From positions 1-64,000 of the forward strand of contig MKTJ01000038.1 in the NCBI GenBank assembly GCA_001898225.1: 64,000 bases of DNA. The letters run 5' to 3'. Source of the stretch: Chloroflexi bacterium 54-19. Its GTDB lineage: Bacteria; Chloroflexota; Chloroflexia; Chloroheliales; Chloroheliaceae. Position 1 is the stretch's first letter. Every line of letters begins with the position of its first letter. Under the pieces are notes generated by a model. It had not been told where the DNA came from. It did no database searches and was given only the letters and a program-made list of their open reading frames with translations. Below, piece by piece: positions 16,786 to 25,725 of this stretch. Made by a program: the position numbers and the translations under genes.

Positions 16786-18675
16786 TTAGGCCAGTCGTAA
16801 GAATAGAATTTTCAGATAGCCCTCGGTGCCGGCCGGGCGCGGGAAATCGAGTTCGGGCTCATGGTAATAACCCTGGATTTCGTAAGGACGCCCGGCGGCC
16901 TCCAGCGCGCCCGTGACCATCTGGCGGAAGTTGCGGCGGGGCAGCCCGGCGTGGTTGGTGCAGGCCACCAGCAGCCCACCGGGAGCGACGCTTTTTGCGG
17001 CCAGGGCGGCCAGTTCGCCCGAATCTTTTTCGGCGGACCAGCGGCTTTTCTTCACGGTCGAAAAGCTGGGCGGGTCGAGAATTACCACGTCAAAGGTCTG
17101 GCCGCGCCGGGCGAAGCGGTTCAACCAGTCGAACACGTCGCCGGTCACGAAGTCGAAGTCGTCGGGGGTCAGGCCGTTGAGCCGGTAATTCTCTTTGGCC
17201 CAATCCAGCACTTTAGCCCCGGCGTCGAGATTGAGGGCCCGGCTGGCCCCGTTTTTGGCCGCGACCAGGCCGAAAGCCCCCGTAAAGGCAAAGCAGTTCA
17301 GGACGGTTTTACCCGCCACCAGTCCGGCCAGGCGGGCGCGGGCTTCGCGCATGTCGAGGAACAGGCCGGGGCTCAGCCCTTCACCGGGCCGGATGAGATA
17401 GGTCAGGCCGTTCTCGCGGATAGTCGTCTCGGCCAGGGCCGTACCTTGCAGGGTCGCACCCAGGGGCAGTTCGGGCGCGACGGTGGGGGCGACCCCGGGC
17501 GCGGCCCCTTCTTCGCGCCGGGAGAGGTTTGAAGCCTGTTGAGGCCGGAACTTCCCAAAAACGGGCAGGCCGGACCAGGTCTGTCCCAGGGCTTCCACCA
17601 GCAGTTTGAGGGCGGGCGAGGCCGGGTCGAGCCGGGGGTCGTAACAGTTCAGGACCAGGCTGTCGCCGTAGCGGTCGAGCGTGATACCGGGCAGACCGTC
17701 CCCCAGGCCGTTGACCAACCGGTAAGCGGTCGTTTCCGGGTCATGCGACTGGTCACGGTTAAAAGGGGCGCGGCGTTCGGCGGCAAGTTCGAGCAGGCCG
17801 AGCAGACCGGGCCGGTCGGACGGTTTCAGGTTTGAAATTGGCAGTGTTACCAGGCGTTGGGCCAAATCCAGGGCCGGGAGCGGTTTACCCTCGGCGGCTT
17901 GCCGGAAAAGCGGCGGCAGGGGCGCTTCAAAGGTTTGCGTCTGGCCGCTCGTCGGGTGGGCGAAAGTCAGGCGGTAGGCGTGCAGTAGCAGGCGCGGGAA
18001 AGTCGCCGCCGGGTCCGGTGCCTGAGATGGCTCAGGCCGTTCCAGGGTGCGGCTGCCCGCTCGACTTGCCGCCCGGTTGGCCGCTCGATTGGTCGCCGTG
18101 CCGGGGTGGGCCGGGCGGCTGGCCGCTTTATTACTGGGGTGGGTGACCGCGCCGTAGAGGGGGTCACCGATAATCGGGCAGCCGAGATAGGCCAGGTGCA
18201 GGCGCAACTGGTGGGTCCGGCCCGTTTCGAGTTTCAGGCTGACCAGGCTGTAGGCCCCGGTCGGGTCGGCGGCTTCGACCCGGTAGTGGGTCAGGGCCGG
18301 TTTGCTCCCCTTATCGCCGGGCCGGGCCACCTGCCACACGCCCGACCCTGCCGGGGCTATCGGCACGTCTATTTTTCCTTCCGGGCGAGGCAGGCGGCCC
18401 CGGACGATAGCCCGGTATTCTTTTTCGACCTCGCGCCCCTCGAAAAGACGGGCCAGCCCGGCGTTGGCCTCCTTGCGGGCGGCGAAGACCAGCACTCCCG
18501 ATACCTCGCGGTCGAGCCGGTGATGAATGCCCAGGTAGTCCAGGCCAGGCTGGCGGCGCAGCAAAGAGACCACGTCAAAACCGCCTTCGCCCGCGTCGTC
18601 GGGGTGGGTCGGTAGACCGGCTGGCTTGTTTACGACCACCAGGTCAGCGTCCTGGTAAATAACTGGAATCCACAT
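16786..18675 (-). CDS. Fused RluA-type pseudouridine synthase and RlmI-like SAM methyltransferase
   Basis: 629 residues with two RNA-modifying domains. Residues 1-about 285 are an RluA-type pseudouridine synthase: NKPAGLPTHPDD, HHRLDREVSGVLVFA with catalytic D55, and GRTHQLRLHL. Residues about 300-629 resemble the catalytic part of RlmI/RlmK rRNA cytosine-C5-type methyltransferases: LVNGLGDGLPGITLDRYGD, GLFLDMREAR, motif I VLNCFAFTGAFG and motif IV LDPPSF. An Arg/Ala/Pro-rich low-complexity insert lies near residues 188-215. Both halves look intact. The likely target is rRNA or tRNA (inference). No frameshift or internal start is evident. Confidence 0.9.
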   Translation of the reverse strand: MWIPVIYQDADLVVVNKPAGLPTHPDDAGEGGFDVVSLLRRQPGLDYLGIHHRLDREVSGVLVFAARKEANAGLARLFEGREVEKEYRAIVRGRLPRPEGKIDVPIAPAGSGVWQVARPGDKGSKPALTHYRVEAADPTGAYSLVSLKLETGRTHQLRLHLAYLGCPIIGDPLYGAVTHPSNKAASRPAHPGTATNRAANRAASRAGSRTLERPEPSQAPDPAATFPRLLLHAYRLTFAHPTSGQTQTFEAPLPPLFRQAAEGKPLPALDLAQRLVTLPISNLKPSDRPGLLGLLELAAERRAPFNRDQSHDPETTAYRLVNGLGDGLPGITLDRYGDSLVLNCYDPRLDPASPALKLLVEALGQTWSGLPVFGKFRPQQASNLSRREEGAAPGVAPTVAPELPLGATLQGTALAETTIRENGLTYLIRPGEGLSPGLFLDMREARARLAGLVAGKTVLNCFAFTGAFGLVAAKNGASRALNLDAGAKVLDWAKENYRLNGLTPDDFDFVTGDVFDWLNRFARRGQTFDVVILDPPSFSTVKKSRWSAEKDSGELAALAAKSVAPGGLLVACTNHAGLPRRNFRQMVTGALEAAGRPYEIQGYYHEPELDFPRPAGTEGYLKILFLRLA

Positions 18676-18741
18676 AGAGAGAAGTATAGCAGAGAATCAA
18701 AAAGGCTGGCGTGTTATTGCCAGCCCTGTAAAGAAGAAACC

Positions 18742-18999
18742 TTATTTCGCCAGTTGCAAAAGCTCGGTGAGCTTTTTCGGGCTGGGGTTGGTGTAAACGC
18801 CGAGACCTTCAATGTTCAGGGTCGGGACGGTCCGGTTGCCGCCGTTCGCGTTCATCACGAACTCGGCTGCCTCTTCGTCCTGCTCGACATTGATTTCCTC
18901 GAAAGGAATCCCCTTGTTGTTAAGGAACCGCTTGGTGCTGACGCAGTACGGGCACCAGTCGGTGGTATACATGGTTATTTTGGGCATTTGAGTGTCCAT
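18742..18999 (-). CDS. Glutaredoxin-like / mycoredoxin-like protein
   Basis: 85-residue thioredoxin-fold oxidoreductase with the active site WCPYC (about residues 15-19), cis-Pro segment TVPTL and C-terminal GVYTNPSPKKLTELL. The motif set matches the glutaredoxin/mycoredoxin group in which CPYC reduces low-molecular-weight-thiol mixed disulfides. Start at ATG 18999 or at a second ATG four codons later; the RBS is weak for both. Located next to, but probably not cotranscribed with, its neighbours. Confidence 0.88.
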   Translation of the reverse strand: MDTQMPKITMYTTDWCPYCVSTKRFLNNKGIPFEEINVEQDEEAAEFVMNANGGNRTVPTLNIEGLGVYTNPSPKKLTELLQLAK

Positions 19000-19155
19000 C
19001 TCTTTAATAAAACCCCTTTCTAATCAGAAAAAGTTTATATATAAATGTGCTTACTTTTTATAAGTAACATTATATCACTTTCTCACCGGGCAAACAAGTT
19101 ATATCGCTTGTCCCTTCCCAGGGGGTTAAATGCATAAGCTATGCCCAAAAATGCC

Positions 19156-20091
19156 TTACAGGACTTCGTATTTCCTTTCGTTCCGGTACAGCACGACCAG
19201 CGGTTTTTGGATTTCGACAATATGCCAGCGTCCTTTGAAGTTTTTGGCCGGGAAAGTCACCTCGCCCGCAAGATGCTGGCCTTCGGGACTGATAAATTTG
19301 TAGCCGAGTTTGACCGAAGACGGTTTGCCAAAGATGTTATTGTGGGTCTGCCGGGTGGTAATGTAACCGGTAAGCATGCGGCCTCTTTTCAGCTTGCCCC
19401 GCTTGCGGGCCAACCATACGAACTTGCCGAACTGGTAAACCGCCGTGCCCAGGCCGAGCGGGATAATCGCCGCCGCCAGGAGCAAGGTCATGCCCAGGTC
19501 GCTGCCGGTGTTCGAGATTAACAGTTTATTGGGGTCGCTCGGCGCATAGATGACCTGGAGCGGCCCGCCGACCTTATGCTGCGAATAGATTGCCTGCGAA
19601 ACACTTTCGGTCTTGCGCAGGGTCTGGCTCTGGCCGTTTGCTGCCGGGTAGACCAGTTCGAAGGTCAGGTAGTAGTTGCGTTCAGTGCTCCGGTTGGTGC
19701 TGCGGGGACTGTCCCGCGTGTATTTATCGACCACGGTGGCGTTGGCGACGACACCCTCGCGCATCAGCAAATTATTGAGGTCGAAAGTGCTGTAAATCCA
19801 GTAGACCGCCCCGACCGCCAGGGCCAGGCACAGGAGCGCGGCCAGTAATTGCACGAGAATGGCCGGGCGGCTTTTGCCGGAATCCCTGTTATTCCCATTG
19901 GAAAAGAAGTCCAGCAGCCCGATTTTTCCGATAAAGGGGATTTTCTTGTGAGGCTCCGCGCAGTTCAAATAGGGCTGGTTGGCGGGGTTCATCGCGAAAC
20001 GGTGGGAGGCCGGTAGCGGGTTGGCGGCATAAAAAGCTAAGGACTCGCGCAGGGCCTGGTCGGCCTGTTCCTGGTAGGTGGGCTTCGCCAT
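19156..20091 (-). CDS. Membrane protein with DUF3592-like domain
   Basis: About 311 residues: a soluble N-terminal part (about 1-80), a membrane span (about 78-103), an extracytoplasmic beta domain, a second span (about 200-222) and a cytoplasmic tail. The middle part (NYYLTFELVYPAANGQSQTLRKTES...GGPLQVIYAPSDPNKLLI) carries the DUF3592 pattern, and a second related copy may lie in the tail (LGYKFISPEGQHLAGEV...PLVVLYRNERKYEVL). ATG at 20091 has CAGGAG 8 bases upstream. Function unknown. Confidence 0.72.
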   Translation of the reverse strand: MAKPTYQEQADQALRESLAFYAANPLPASHRFAMNPANQPYLNCAEPHKKIPFIGKIGLLDFFSNGNNRDSGKSRPAILVQLLAALLCLALAVGAVYWIYSTFDLNNLLMREGVVANATVVDKYTRDSPRSTNRSTERNYYLTFELVYPAANGQSQTLRKTESVSQAIYSQHKVGGPLQVIYAPSDPNKLLISNTGSDLGMTLLLAAAIIPLGLGTAVYQFGKFVWLARKRGKLKRGRMLTGYITTRQTHNNIFGKPSSVKLGYKFISPEGQHLAGEVTFPAKNFKGRWHIVEIQKPLVVLYRNERKYEVL

Positions 20092-20301
20092 CAAACTTAC
20101 TCCTGAAAGATTTACTTTTAACTTAACATCAGCGATATGTGAATAATTGCAAGCAATTCTAACAACACTATCCGGCCTGGAATATGAATTTGGTCACAAA
20201 AGCGGGTCCGCTAGATTCCGGCTATTGACACCACTTGAAAAATCGTCTATAACCGTGTTACGTAGTTAGTGTTAAAAGAAACGAACGGTCTGCGGGAAAA
20301 A

Positions 20302-21618
20302 ATGCTAATATCACCGCCAGAGAAGAAAGCCCCTTTTTATATCAACCGGGATTTTGGCCTGTTCTGGGTCGGCCAGGCTATCTCCATCATCGGGGACTGG
20401 CTTTTCGATACCACGTTGGTCCTGTGGATTGCCAACAAAATCGCCTTCAAACAGGATTGGGCCTCGGTGGCGGTCGCCGGGGTCTATGTCGCGACGGCCA
20501 TCCCGGCCTTGCTGGTCGGGCCGCTGGCGGGTGTCTTCGTGGACCGCTGGCCCAAGCGCCCGGTCCTGCTCTGGATGGATGCTCTCCGCGCCCTGCTGGT
20601 GCTGCTCCTGATTGTGGCAAGCGGCCTGGTGCCTTTCCTGCCTGTACCCGTTTCGACCGGCTCGCAACTGGCGTCTATCTACGGGGTGGTGCTGCTGGCC
20701 TCGGTCTGTTCGCAGTTTTTCGCCCCGGCCAAGTTGACCCTTATCGGCGACCTCGTCTCGAAAGAGGATCGCCCCAGGGCTAGCAGTTTTCTCCAGGGGA
20801 ATCTGTACCTGGCGGTGGTGCTGGGGCCGCTCCTGGCCCCGATTTTGTTTTTCGGGGTGGGCGTGACCTGGGCTTTGCTGGCCGAAGCCCTCTCTTATAT
20901 GGCCTCGTTCGCCACCATCTTTGCCCTAAAGTTGACCCGCTTTGAGGACGAGGAAGCCCCGGCAGGGAATAAGGCCCGTTTCTGGACCGAATTTTTCGAG
21001 GGGCTGCGCTTTTTCGCCAAAAACCAGGTCTTGCGGGTGGTGCTGATTTCGACAGTCCTGGCAACGGTCGGGACCGGGGTCGGTAACGCCCTGCTCTTTT
21101 TCTTCGCGACGGTCAACCTGGGCGCGCCGCCCGAACTCTTTAGCATTTTGCAGACCGGGTTGGGTATCGGGCTGCTGGTCGGGGTAGTCCTGGCTCCCCG
21201 GTATATCAGGTGGCTCGGTAACGCCAGGGCTTTCTGGTCCGGCATGCTCGGCATCGGGGTCACGAGTGTAATCTTCGCCCAACTGACCAATTTTCCGGCG
21301 GCGGTGGCGGTCTTTTTCCTGACCGGGGTCGTAAACGCGCTCCCCAACGTGGCGAGCGGGCCGCTGGTCATCAACTCGACGCCCCGCGAACTGCTGGGCC
21401 GGGTCAGCGCGGTCTTCAACCCGCTCACGACCCTCTCGGCCCTGGCGGCCAGCGCCCTGGGCGGCTATCTCTACGGCACGGTCCTGCACGACTTCCATTT
21501 TTCACTTCTGGGTTTTACTTTTGGCCCGCTGGATACGATTTTTACCTTTGTCGGGCTGATGCTCGTGGCGGCGGGGGTCTACGCCTGGTGGGGCCTTCGC
21601 GATGCCAGAGACGTTTGA
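20302..21618 (+). CDS. MFS transporter, multidrug-efflux-like
   Basis: About 438 residues with 10-12 membrane spans. The first loop after helix 2 has the MFS signature variant GPLAGVFVDRWPKRPVL. NRDFGLFWVGQAISIIGDWLF at the start is typical of the macrolide-efflux (MefA-like) MFS group. The substrate is unknown. The start is uncertain: ATG 20302 was chosen, with GTG 20269 as the alternative; neither has a strong RBS. It ends 20 bases before the ATP-grasp gene on the same strand, so the three genes to 23167 may form one operon. Confidence 0.88.
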   Translation: MLISPPEKKAPFYINRDFGLFWVGQAISIIGDWLFDTTLVLWIANKIAFKQDWASVAVAGVYVATAIPALLVGPLAGVFVDRWPKRPVLLWMDALRALLVLLLIVASGLVPFLPVPVSTGSQLASIYGVVLLASVCSQFFAPAKLTLIGDLVSKEDRPRASSFLQGNLYLAVVLGPLLAPILFFGVGVTWALLAEALSYMASFATIFALKLTRFEDEEAPAGNKARFWTEFFEGLRFFAKNQVLRVVLISTVLATVGTGVGNALLFFFATVNLGAPPELFSILQTGLGIGLLVGVVLAPRYIRWLGNARAFWSGMLGIGVTSVIFAQLTNFPAAVAVFFLTGVVNALPNVASGPLVINSTPRELLGRVSAVFNPLTTLSALAASALGGYLYGTVLHDFHFSLLGFTFGPLDTIFTFVGLMLVAAGVYAWWGLRDARDV

Positions 21619-21638
21619 ACCTTATATTATGAACCGAA

Positions 21639-22583
21639 ATGAAACTTCTTTTCTGTAGCGATACTTTTAATGCGCACGTGCCAGACCCGGTCTATGCGGC
21701 GGAAGTGGCGGCGGCCCAGGCCCAGGGCTTCGAGTGCTGGCTGCTCGATAGCGCGGCCCTCTTTATCGAGCCCGATTTCCGCCGCGCCGTCCGCCAGATT
21801 CCGGTCCAACCTGCGCCTTGCCTGGCCCTTTACCGGGGCTGGATGGTGCCTCCCGCCGGCTACGCCCGGCTTTACGCGGCCCTGACCCGGAAGAACGTCT
21901 TTCTTATTAACGACCCGGCGGCCTACCGTTTCTGTCACTATCTGCCCGAATTTTACGAGACTATCAAAGAGGTCACGCCGCGTTCGGTCTGGCTCCCTCT
22001 CACGGATGCTTCACCGGAGGGGCTGCCCCTGGACACTATCATGGCTTTGCTGGTCCCATTCGGCTCCCGGCCTCTCATCCTGAAAGATTATGTGAAGTCG
22101 CGCAAACACGAATGGCTGGAAGCCTGCTTTATCCCCGACGCCTCAGACCGGGCCGGGGTCGAGCGGGTAGCCCGGCGTTTCGTGGAGTTGCAGGGCGCGG
22201 AGCTAAACGAAGGGCTGGTCTTTCGTGAGTTCGTGGAATTCGAGCCGGTCGGGGTCCACCCGAAAAGCGGTCTGCCCCTGACCAACGAGCACCGCCTTTT
22301 CTTCCTCGACGGCCAACCCATTTATCAGGTCGCCTACTGGGACGAGGCCGACTACTCGGCGGTCCAGGCAGACCCGGCGCCGTTCGACTTCCTGGCCGGA
22401 ATCGGGAAACGCGTAAAGAGCCGCTTTTTCACGCTGGATGCCGCCCGGACCGTCGCACGGACCGTCGCCGGGAACTGGTTGGTGGTCGAACTGGGGGATG
22501 GACAGGTGTCGGGTCTGCCCGATAGCGCCGGCCTGGACGCTTTTTACCGTTCGCTCTCCCAGGCTGCATCTGAAGAAATTTAA
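21639..22583 (+). CDS. ATP-grasp-like protein (DUF4343-type)
   Basis: 314 residues. The C-terminal two thirds look like an ATP-grasp domain of the DUF4343 type: RPLILKDYVKSRKHEW (Lys for ATP), GLVFREFVEFEPVG, NEHRLFFLDGQPI, and the closing NWLVVELGDGQVSGLP that normally supplies metal-binding residues. The N-terminal part (DTFNAHVPDPVYAAEVAAAQAQG) is a preATP-grasp Rossmann-like unit. The family joins carboxylates to amines; the substrate here is unknown. It lies 11 bases before the nucleotidyltransferase-like gene, probably cotranscribed. Confidence 0.75.
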   Translation: MKLLFCSDTFNAHVPDPVYAAEVAAAQAQGFECWLLDSAALFIEPDFRRAVRQIPVQPAPCLALYRGWMVPPAGYARLYAALTRKNVFLINDPAAYRFCHYLPEFYETIKEVTPRSVWLPLTDASPEGLPLDTIMALLVPFGSRPLILKDYVKSRKHEWLEACFIPDASDRAGVERVARRFVELQGAELNEGLVFREFVEFEPVGVHPKSGLPLTNEHRLFFLDGQPIYQVAYWDEADYSAVQADPAPFDFLAGIGKRVKSRFFTLDAARTVARTVAGNWLVVELGDGQVSGLPDSAGLDAFYRSLSQAASEEI

Positions 22584-22594
22584 GGGGCTAGAAA

Positions 22595-23167
22595 ATGGAA
22601 AACAATGCGCCTTTGCTCGACCGGGCCGGACAATTAAAGCGCGTGGCCGAAAATATCCTGGCGGAATCGCGGCTGTTTGAGATTCTGGGGCCGTTGGGTC
22701 GGGTCGAGCTTATCGGGAGCGTGAGATTGGGGTTGGTCTACCGCCAGGATATTGATTTGCTGGTAATCACGGATGAAGTGAGGCGGGCCGGGGCGGTTGA
22801 GGCCGCTAAAGCGCTCCTGGATAATGGCTATTTCCAAACCGTCGAACTGATGGATTACCAGCAATTCCCCGAATCTGACTTCCCGCGCGGTTTTTATTTC
22901 GGCCTGCGGGTGCCGGTTGGGGGCGATTACTGGAAACTGGACATCTGGTACTTACACACCAATGAAGTTTATACCGGTATGGTAATGTCGGCCCTGCCCC
23001 GTTTCGAGGCCGCGTTAGCCCGGAACCCGCAAAAAGCCGTCACCGTCCTGCAAATCAAGGAGGCCTATTTCGACGGGGTCAAGTACCGGGACGGCGTGAA
23101 AAGCATTAATATTTACCGGGCCGTTTTCGATGACGATATAGCGAGCGTGGAAGAATTTTTAATTTAA
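22595..23167 (+). CDS. Nucleotidyltransferase-superfamily protein
   Basis: 190 residues with the nucleotidyltransferase core ELIGSVRLGLVYRQDIDLLVIT: a GS pair followed by D-x-D (about residues 41-55). A third Asp is likely in WKLDIWYL. It could be an adenylyl- or nucleotidyl-transferase acting on a small molecule, or a degenerate member; there is no closer match from memory. RBS AAGGGG lies 8 bases before the ATG. The pairing with the ATP-grasp gene hints at a shared small-molecule pathway (inference). Confidence 0.75.
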   Translation: MENNAPLLDRAGQLKRVAENILAESRLFEILGPLGRVELIGSVRLGLVYRQDIDLLVITDEVRRAGAVEAAKALLDNGYFQTVELMDYQQFPESDFPRGFYFGLRVPVGGDYWKLDIWYLHTNEVYTGMVMSALPRFEAALARNPQKAVTVLQIKEAYFDGVKYRDGVKSINIYRAVFDDDIASVEEFLI

Positions 23168-23204
23168 GAAATATCCCCCACTAAATATTTATTATTTGAA
23201 GCCA

Positions 23205-23232
23205 TTTACAAATAAATAATTTTAGATATAAT
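23205..23232 (+). promoter_or_regulatory. Sigma-70 promoter
   Basis: TTTACA (23205-23210), 16-bp spacer, TATAAT (23227-23232), in an AT-rich gap and about 92 bases before the ATG at 23324. Confidence 0.7.
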
Positions 23233-23323
23233 ATATCCAGCTAATTAATCAAACCCTAAATAGGAGTTGGAGAATGCTGTTTTCCAATTCTAACAAACGA
23301 AATTGCCTTTAAAAGGGAAAATT

Positions 23324-24136
23324 ATGAGCAAGGGTTCTGAAGTCGAACTATTGATCGAGGAAGCTGAAAAAGCGGCTTTTTCGGGCTGGGATTTCTCCTG
23401 GCTTGAAAGGCGGAGGATTACAGAATCGGAAGAAAATCTCCTGGCACTCTATGACCGGCGCGCTCATTCACTTTTACAAACCGCCCAGGCTTTTTTCGAC
23501 CACGGTACAGGCGGTGGAGAACATCTTGGCCGCCTGGGACCATTTCCTAAAATTTCTCTGGCGACCGAAGCTTATCCTCCAAATGTAGGATTAGCCGCTC
23601 GAAACTTATCTTCAGCAGGCGTACAGGTTATCCAGGTAGAAGATGCTTGTTTTGACTCCAGGGGGCCAGGGCTGGATGGCAGTTTCCCTGAAAGGAGGCT
23701 ACCCTTTCAAGATGCCAGTTTCGACCTTGTACTGGCCTATAACAGCGCCTTTTGTCCAGCCGAGATTTTCAGGGTACTTCGTTCCGGTGGGACTCTTTTA
23801 ACCTGCCAGGTTGGCGCTAATATTGCTCCAACTCTTGCCGAGATATTAGGTGGCCCGGTGCCAATCTGGGCCCAAGAGGGCCATACCTGGGATATTGACG
23901 GCACATTAACAGAGGCCGGATTTATCAGTATTGAAAAACGCCAGACCGTTCAAAAAGTAACCTATAAGGATATTGGCGCAATAGTTTATTTCTTAAAAGC
24001 GGTCCCCTGGATCATAACTGATTTTGAAGTCGAGCTTTACAGGGAGCCTTTGCTAAAACTTCATCATCTGATTAAGGCTAAGGGCAGCTTTACGACCCGA
24101 CACAAGCAATTACTCTTTGAGGTGCGAAAACCCTGA
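23324..24136 (+). CDS. Class I methyltransferase-like protein
   Basis: 270 residues. A Rossmann-like glycine motif FFDHGTGGGEHL (about 58-69), an acidic strand end (SLATEAYPPNVGLAARNL), PFQDASFDLVLAYNSAF and EIFRVLRSGGTLLTCQVG follow the order of SAM-methyltransferase motifs I-V. The substrate is unknown. ATG 23324 has AAAAGGGAAA 3-4 bases upstream; a TTG 21 bases earlier is less likely. Base composition is lower in GC than the neighbours, which could indicate transfer. It has its own promoter and terminator. Confidence 0.75.
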   Translation: MSKGSEVELLIEEAEKAAFSGWDFSWLERRRITESEENLLALYDRRAHSLLQTAQAFFDHGTGGGEHLGRLGPFPKISLATEAYPPNVGLAARNLSSAGVQVIQVEDACFDSRGPGLDGSFPERRLPFQDASFDLVLAYNSAFCPAEIFRVLRSGGTLLTCQVGANIAPTLAEILGGPVPIWAQEGHTWDIDGTLTEAGFISIEKRQTVQKVTYKDIGAIVYFLKAVPWIITDFEVELYREPLLKLHHLIKAKGSFTTRHKQLLFEVRKP

Positions 24137-24207
24137 GATTTATTTAGAAGTTACAAGCAAAATATCAGGTTAGTTAAAAGCTTTGTAAAAGAAGTTAGTC
24201 CAAAAGT

Positions 24208-24247
24208 AAAGAGCCACCCCCAGGTTCAAAATAGGGATGGCTCTTTT
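24208..24247 (+). terminator. Intrinsic terminator, GAGCCA-type hairpin
   Basis: Stem AAAGAGCCA-CCC / GGG-A-TGGCTCTTT followed by TT. The same stem core GAGCCAYCCC/GGGATGGCTC recurs at 49667-49696 and 53487-53519. Confidence 0.8.
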
Positions 24248-24319
24248 TAAGTGGTAGTTCAGGTGGTCTTAACTATTGAGCTCCGGGCGTAACCGCTCGC
24301 CCTTTGTCCGCTATCAAGC

Positions 24320-25489
24320 TTAACGCCCTAAATCTTTGACGGTCAACTTCACGTTCTGGCCGTGGACGGAACCGTCGGCGTTTACCACCAGGACCGCGCT
24401 GCCGTAGACCCCGCTGCGCTGGCCGTAGGCCGCAATCACGTAGGTGCCCGCTGCCAGAGAGGTCGTATCGACCGTGATGGCATAGCTGCCGCTGGCATCG
24501 GCGTTGCCCGCCGAGATGGCGACACTGGTCCCATCGGGGCTGGTCAGCCAGGAGCTAACCGCTTCTTCGGGTATCCAGAAGCTGCCGGTGGCAACCGCTT
24601 TGCCCGGCATAGAGGTGGTGTCGAGGCTCATGAGTTGGACCTCGCCCTCGGAAGCGTCCCGGTTGCCCTCCCCAAAGGTAAAGCTGACCTTGTTGCTCAC
24701 CGCCATTTTGTTGCCGCCGCCGTCATTGGTCCAGTTCACGGTCGCCTGGGTCGTAACCATGCTACCGGCGGTCGCGGACTTCGGCATCATCACAATCGTG
24801 CCGGTCGCCTCCTGGCCCTGGTCCAGGTCGGGTATCGAAACATTTATGGCGCTGTCCGTTACGGAGGTGACCCATACCCCGCTATCCTCGAAGGAAGCAT
24901 AGCTCACGGTCAACTGGGGGTCCACCGGCAGGGTCAGGCTGACCCGGCCCGCCTTACCCTGGCCCATATTCTTGACGGTGAAAGAGTAAGTGATAGGGCT
25001 ATCCGAGGCGCTGCTCGCCACCCGGTCGGGGGTCTGGCGGAGTTGGGCCACTAAGTCCGCCGGGGGTTGGAAATTGCCACCTTTAACCGGGGCGTTTCCG
25101 ACCGGCAGCGGTAGCGGCATCGAGGAAGAGGGTTGGTGCTGACCGTCCCCGGCATATTCAACTACCAGGGTATGGAGGCCGGTTGTATTGAAAACCACGT
25201 TGAAAGTGAACATCCCGTTAACGAGGGTCTGCGTGTCTATAGTCGTACCGTCATCGGTCAGGGTCACGGTGCCGGTGGCATCGTTGGGAATGACAGCACC
25301 CTCGATGGTGACGGTCTGGCCGGTTTCGGCAGGGTAAGGGCTGAGCGAGTAAATGATAGAAGTCGGCGGGAGAGGTTCGGCGTGGCTGGCCTGGGCCGCG
25401 AAGCCAACGGCAAACCATAGGCTTAATAAAATCAAAAACAAATTACCTAATACTACCTTTTTGCGGAGGGACCGTAAAGGAAGAATCAT
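24320..25489 (-). CDS. Secreted Ig-like / DUF11-like protein, paralogue of the RCC1 protein C-terminus
   Basis: 389-residue exported protein. The signal peptide (about 1-38, ending ASHA) is followed by an Ig-like repeat (PAETGQTVTIEGAVIPNDATGTVTLTDDG...GLHTLVVEYAGDG). A 260-residue tail then begins QPPADLVAQLRQTPDRVA, with a TYSFTVKNMGQGKAGRVSL beta-sandwich, and ends in SWLTSPDGTSVAIS and AAYGQRSGVYGSAVLVV. The tail is clearly homologous to that of the protein at 13649-15997; only the N-terminal binding domains differ. RBS AAAGGA precedes the ATG. Function unknown, extracellular. Confidence 0.85.
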   Translation of the reverse strand: MILPLRSLRKKVVLGNLFLILLSLWFAVGFAAQASHAEPLPPTSIIYSLSPYPAETGQTVTIEGAVIPNDATGTVTLTDDGTTIDTQTLVNGMFTFNVVFNTTGLHTLVVEYAGDGQHQPSSSMPLPLPVGNAPVKGGNFQPPADLVAQLRQTPDRVASSASDSPITYSFTVKNMGQGKAGRVSLTLPVDPQLTVSYASFEDSGVWVTSVTDSAINVSIPDLDQGQEATGTIVMMPKSATAGSMVTTQATVNWTNDGGGNKMAVSNKVSFTFGEGNRDASEGEVQLMSLDTTSMPGKAVATGSFWIPEEAVSSWLTSPDGTSVAISAGNADASGSYAITVDTTSLAAGTYVIAAYGQRSGVYGSAVLVVNADGSVHGQNVKLTVKDLGR

Positions 25490-25686
25490 CTTTTAATCCT
25501 TTCAAGGATAAGGTTATTGAACCAGTAATGATTGATGAGGGGTGGCCGAATAGTGGGGAGCTTATCAATCTACTTTTAGTATAAAATAACTGTTTGGGGC
25601 GCTGGTATAGTATTATCGGGCTATTTAAAGTGGATTGGTTTATGAATAAATGGAAATCAACTGGCCCATATAGTAAAATAAAGTAA

Positions 25687-25715
25687 GGGCCGGGCTAAAT
25701 AGTAGGACCCGGCCC
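25687..25715 (-). terminator. Intrinsic terminator of citrate synthase
   Basis: Perfect 8-bp stem GGGCCGGG / CCCGGCCC with a 13-base loop; the minus-strand exit reads TTACTTTATTTTA. Confidence 0.75.
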
Positions 25716-25725
25716 GTGGAAAAAC

